This document shows positions 5,794 through 6,577 of a DNA stretch of 6,577 nucleotides, piece by piece. The stretch is from Bacteroidota bacterium. GTDB taxonomy: Bacteria; Bacteroidota; Bacteroidia; Bacteroidales; WCHB1-69. The notes under the pieces are model-generated. The model searched no databases, was not told the origin of the DNA, and was given only the letters and a program-made list of their open reading frames with translations. The stretch is from positions 1-6,577 of the forward strand of contig JAEWNB010000035.1 of assembly GCA_023392945.1 (NCBI GenBank), given 5' to 3'. Numbering within the stretch: the stretch's first letter is position 1; each line of letters opens with the position of its first letter. The translations under genes and the position numbers were made by a program.

Positions 5794-5838
5794 CAGCATT
5801 AAAAAGTTAAAATTAAAATTAAATAATAAATTTTCATT

Positions 5839-6168
5839 ATGAAAAGAATTATTATTGGAATAATTATCGGCTTTATTTCCGGGATTATTTACATCATTCC
5901 GATGTTATTGGAATCAATGGAATGGCAGACAATAATTGCTGCTTTCTTCATGTGGATTATCATTGGTTTTTTTATTTCAACTTCTGATTTAAAAATAAAA
6001 TCTATTCCTAAAGGCATCATAATTTCTTTATTAGTATTTTTTCCATCATCAATAATTATAGGCTGGAATGAACCTCTTGATTTAATTCCAGTTTACATCT
6101 TATCTATTTTACTCGGCGGAGGAGCCGGAATTTGTATTAAATTTTTCACTTCTTTAAAAGAACATTGA
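5839..6168 (+). CDS. Small four-helix membrane protein of unknown function
   Basis: This is a 109-residue, strongly hydrophobic protein with four predicted membrane helices at about 4-24, 31-48, 57-75 and 81-102. The first is isoleucine/glycine-rich (GIIIGFISGIIYIIPM) and the last glycine-rich (LLGGGAGICI). Polar marks lie in the loops: ESMEWQ (25-30), TSDLKIKSIPKG (48-59) with positive charge, and GWNEPLDLIP (75-84). By the positive-inside rule the K-rich loop between helices 2 and 3 and the K-rich C-terminus (KFFTSLKEH) are cytoplasmic. I have an impression of similar short membrane proteins in other Bacteroidota and some archaea, but no named function. It has no signal peptide distinct from helix 1 and no catalytic motif. 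It is probably a single-gene unit: it has its own consensus promoter and the next gene has its own -7 box. Codon use and composition resemble the neighbours, and the frame is intact, so it is likely a real gene. Confidence 0.82.
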   Translation: MKRIIIGIIIGFISGIIYIIPMLLESMEWQTIIAAFFMWIIIGFFISTSDLKIKSIPKGIIISLLVFFPSSIIIGWNEPLDLIPVYILSILLGGGAGICIKFFTSLKEH

Positions 6169-6279
6169 TAATAAACCCATTATCTCTTAAACCAGACTCC
6201 CGAACCGAGAAAGATTTACTCAGCATCACTGTTTCTATCCTTTTTTGCATCTAATGCAATATTTCTTATTTATTAATGT

Positions 6280-6287
6280 TATTTTTG
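6280..6287 (+). promoter_or_regulatory. -7 promoter box for the MORN-repeat lipoprotein gene
   Basis: TATTTTTG matches TAnnTTTG exactly and ends 45 bases before the ATG at 6333, the same distance as for the gene at 5839. No TTG lies at the usual 19-base spacing, so the assignment rests on the -7 box and its position alone. Confidence 0.45.
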
Positions 6288-6332
6288 TTGCTTATACTTT
6301 AATAGTGCCATTAATAATCTAACAAACTAAAA

Positions 6333-6577
6333 ATGAATATTTTAAAAACATCTTTATACATCGGCGCTTTGCTATTGTTAACAACAAGTTGTACAAAGAC
6401 CAAAGAGGAATATTATCCGAATGGGAGAATTAAATCCCAAATTGAGTATAGATTTGGCAAAGAAAATGGCAAAATGATCTATTATGATGAGAATTATGGC
6501 ACTAAAACCCTAGAAATAACCATGAAAAAAGGTAAAAAAGAGGGAAAACTGACTCGTTATTTTGCCAACGGAAATAT
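6333..6577 (+). CDS. Lipoprotein with MORN-type repeats (YwqK-like), 3' end outside window
   Basis: The frame runs from the ATG at 6333 to the right edge: 81 full codons are visible. Residues 1-19 are a lipoprotein signal peptide with a hydrophobic core (YIGALLLL) and a lipobox-like TTSC, so C20 should be lipidated after cleavage. The mature part shows the MORN_2 pattern of 'aromatic-x-NG-x' turns followed by a charged GK-x-x-GK hairpin: YYPNGRIK at 27-34 then FGKENGKM at 41-48, MKKGKKEGKL at 64-73, and FANGN at 77-81. Databases often name this family 'toxin-antitoxin system YwqK family antitoxin'. The lipoprotein signal argues against a cytoplasmic antitoxin in this case; a surface or periplasmic binding or scaffold role is more likely, though the ligand is unknown. 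More repeats are expected beyond the edge. Confidence 0.85.
   Translation, partial: MNILKTSLYIGALLLLTTSCTKTKEEYYPNGRIKSQIEYRFGKENGKMIYYDENYGTKTLEITMKKGKKEGKLTRYFANGN

Larger units (their letters stand above)
5377..5838. other. Gene-free AT-rich intergenic stretch
   Basis: No plausible coding region lies here; the longest ATG frame I noticed is 18 codons (5596-5652). The stretch begins with the hairpin at 5431-5462 and ends with the promoter at 5764-5793. Between them the DNA is strongly AT-rich, with low-complexity runs and a 14-base palindrome (5655-5668, AAAATTATAATTTT), which could easily arise by chance at this composition. I see no tRNA, riboswitch or mobile-element end. Confidence 0.7.

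Noticed and set aside
6245..6259. TTGCAT-CTA-ATGCAA inverted repeat as terminator of the small membrane protein gene
   Set aside because: Only 6 bp, mostly A-T, with a three-base loop and an interrupted T-tract. It could act weakly but cannot be supported from sequence.

Overview
The window looks like chromosomal DNA from a member of the Bacteroidota, most likely an uncultured Bacteroidales-type lineage. Three observations point there: the DNA is AT-rich; several genes are preceded by a TAnnTTTG box, the -7 element of the Bacteroidota primary sigma factor; and the leftmost protein carries a FlgD/T9SS-sorting-like module (QNYPNP...DILGR) of the kind common in that phylum. Only one gene has a strong Shine-Dalgarno sequence, which also fits. 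Nothing indicates a phage, insertion sequence, CRISPR array or RNA gene.

Left half, minus strand (1-3033), reading right to left: a 161-residue conserved protein of unknown function with a CC pair and a CPKC motif (2548-3033); an exported heavy-metal-associated (HMA) domain protein whose metal site keeps only one of the two usual cysteines (2121-2474), closed by a clear intrinsic terminator (2073-2096); an exported DNA/RNA non-specific endonuclease with a Cys/His-rich C-terminal cap (1054-2037); and an exported protein cut by the window edge (1-1018). The last two genes are 35 bases apart and probably share a transcript. The HMA gene and the 161-residue gene each have their own promoter-like box.

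Middle, plus strand (3317-5376): a tight three-gene run, probably one operon from a promoter near 3257-3286. It encodes a membrane-anchored SPFH (stomatin/prohibitin/flotillin) protein, a 61-residue ribbon-helix-helix protein starting 3 bases after it, and a nitroreductase-family flavoprotein with an N-terminal 2x[4Fe-4S] ferredoxin domain. The SPFH/ribbon-helix-helix pair is the most intriguing association here; what the pair does is not known to me.

Right part (5377-6577): a gene-free AT-rich stretch of 462 bases that opens with a 14-bp hairpin containing two G-U pairs, then a small four-helix membrane protein of unknown function (5839-6168) behind an excellent promoter, and the start of a lipoprotein with MORN-type repeats (6333 to the edge).

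Several products are exported or membrane-bound: two signal-peptide proteins upstream of the edge, one periplasmic or exported HMA protein, two membrane proteins and one lipoprotein. The window looks like ordinary chromosomal housekeeping and envelope genes, some poorly understood, rather than a defence island. I did not find a convincing new system; the SPFH/RHH pair and the odd metal-site proteins are the leads most worth following.
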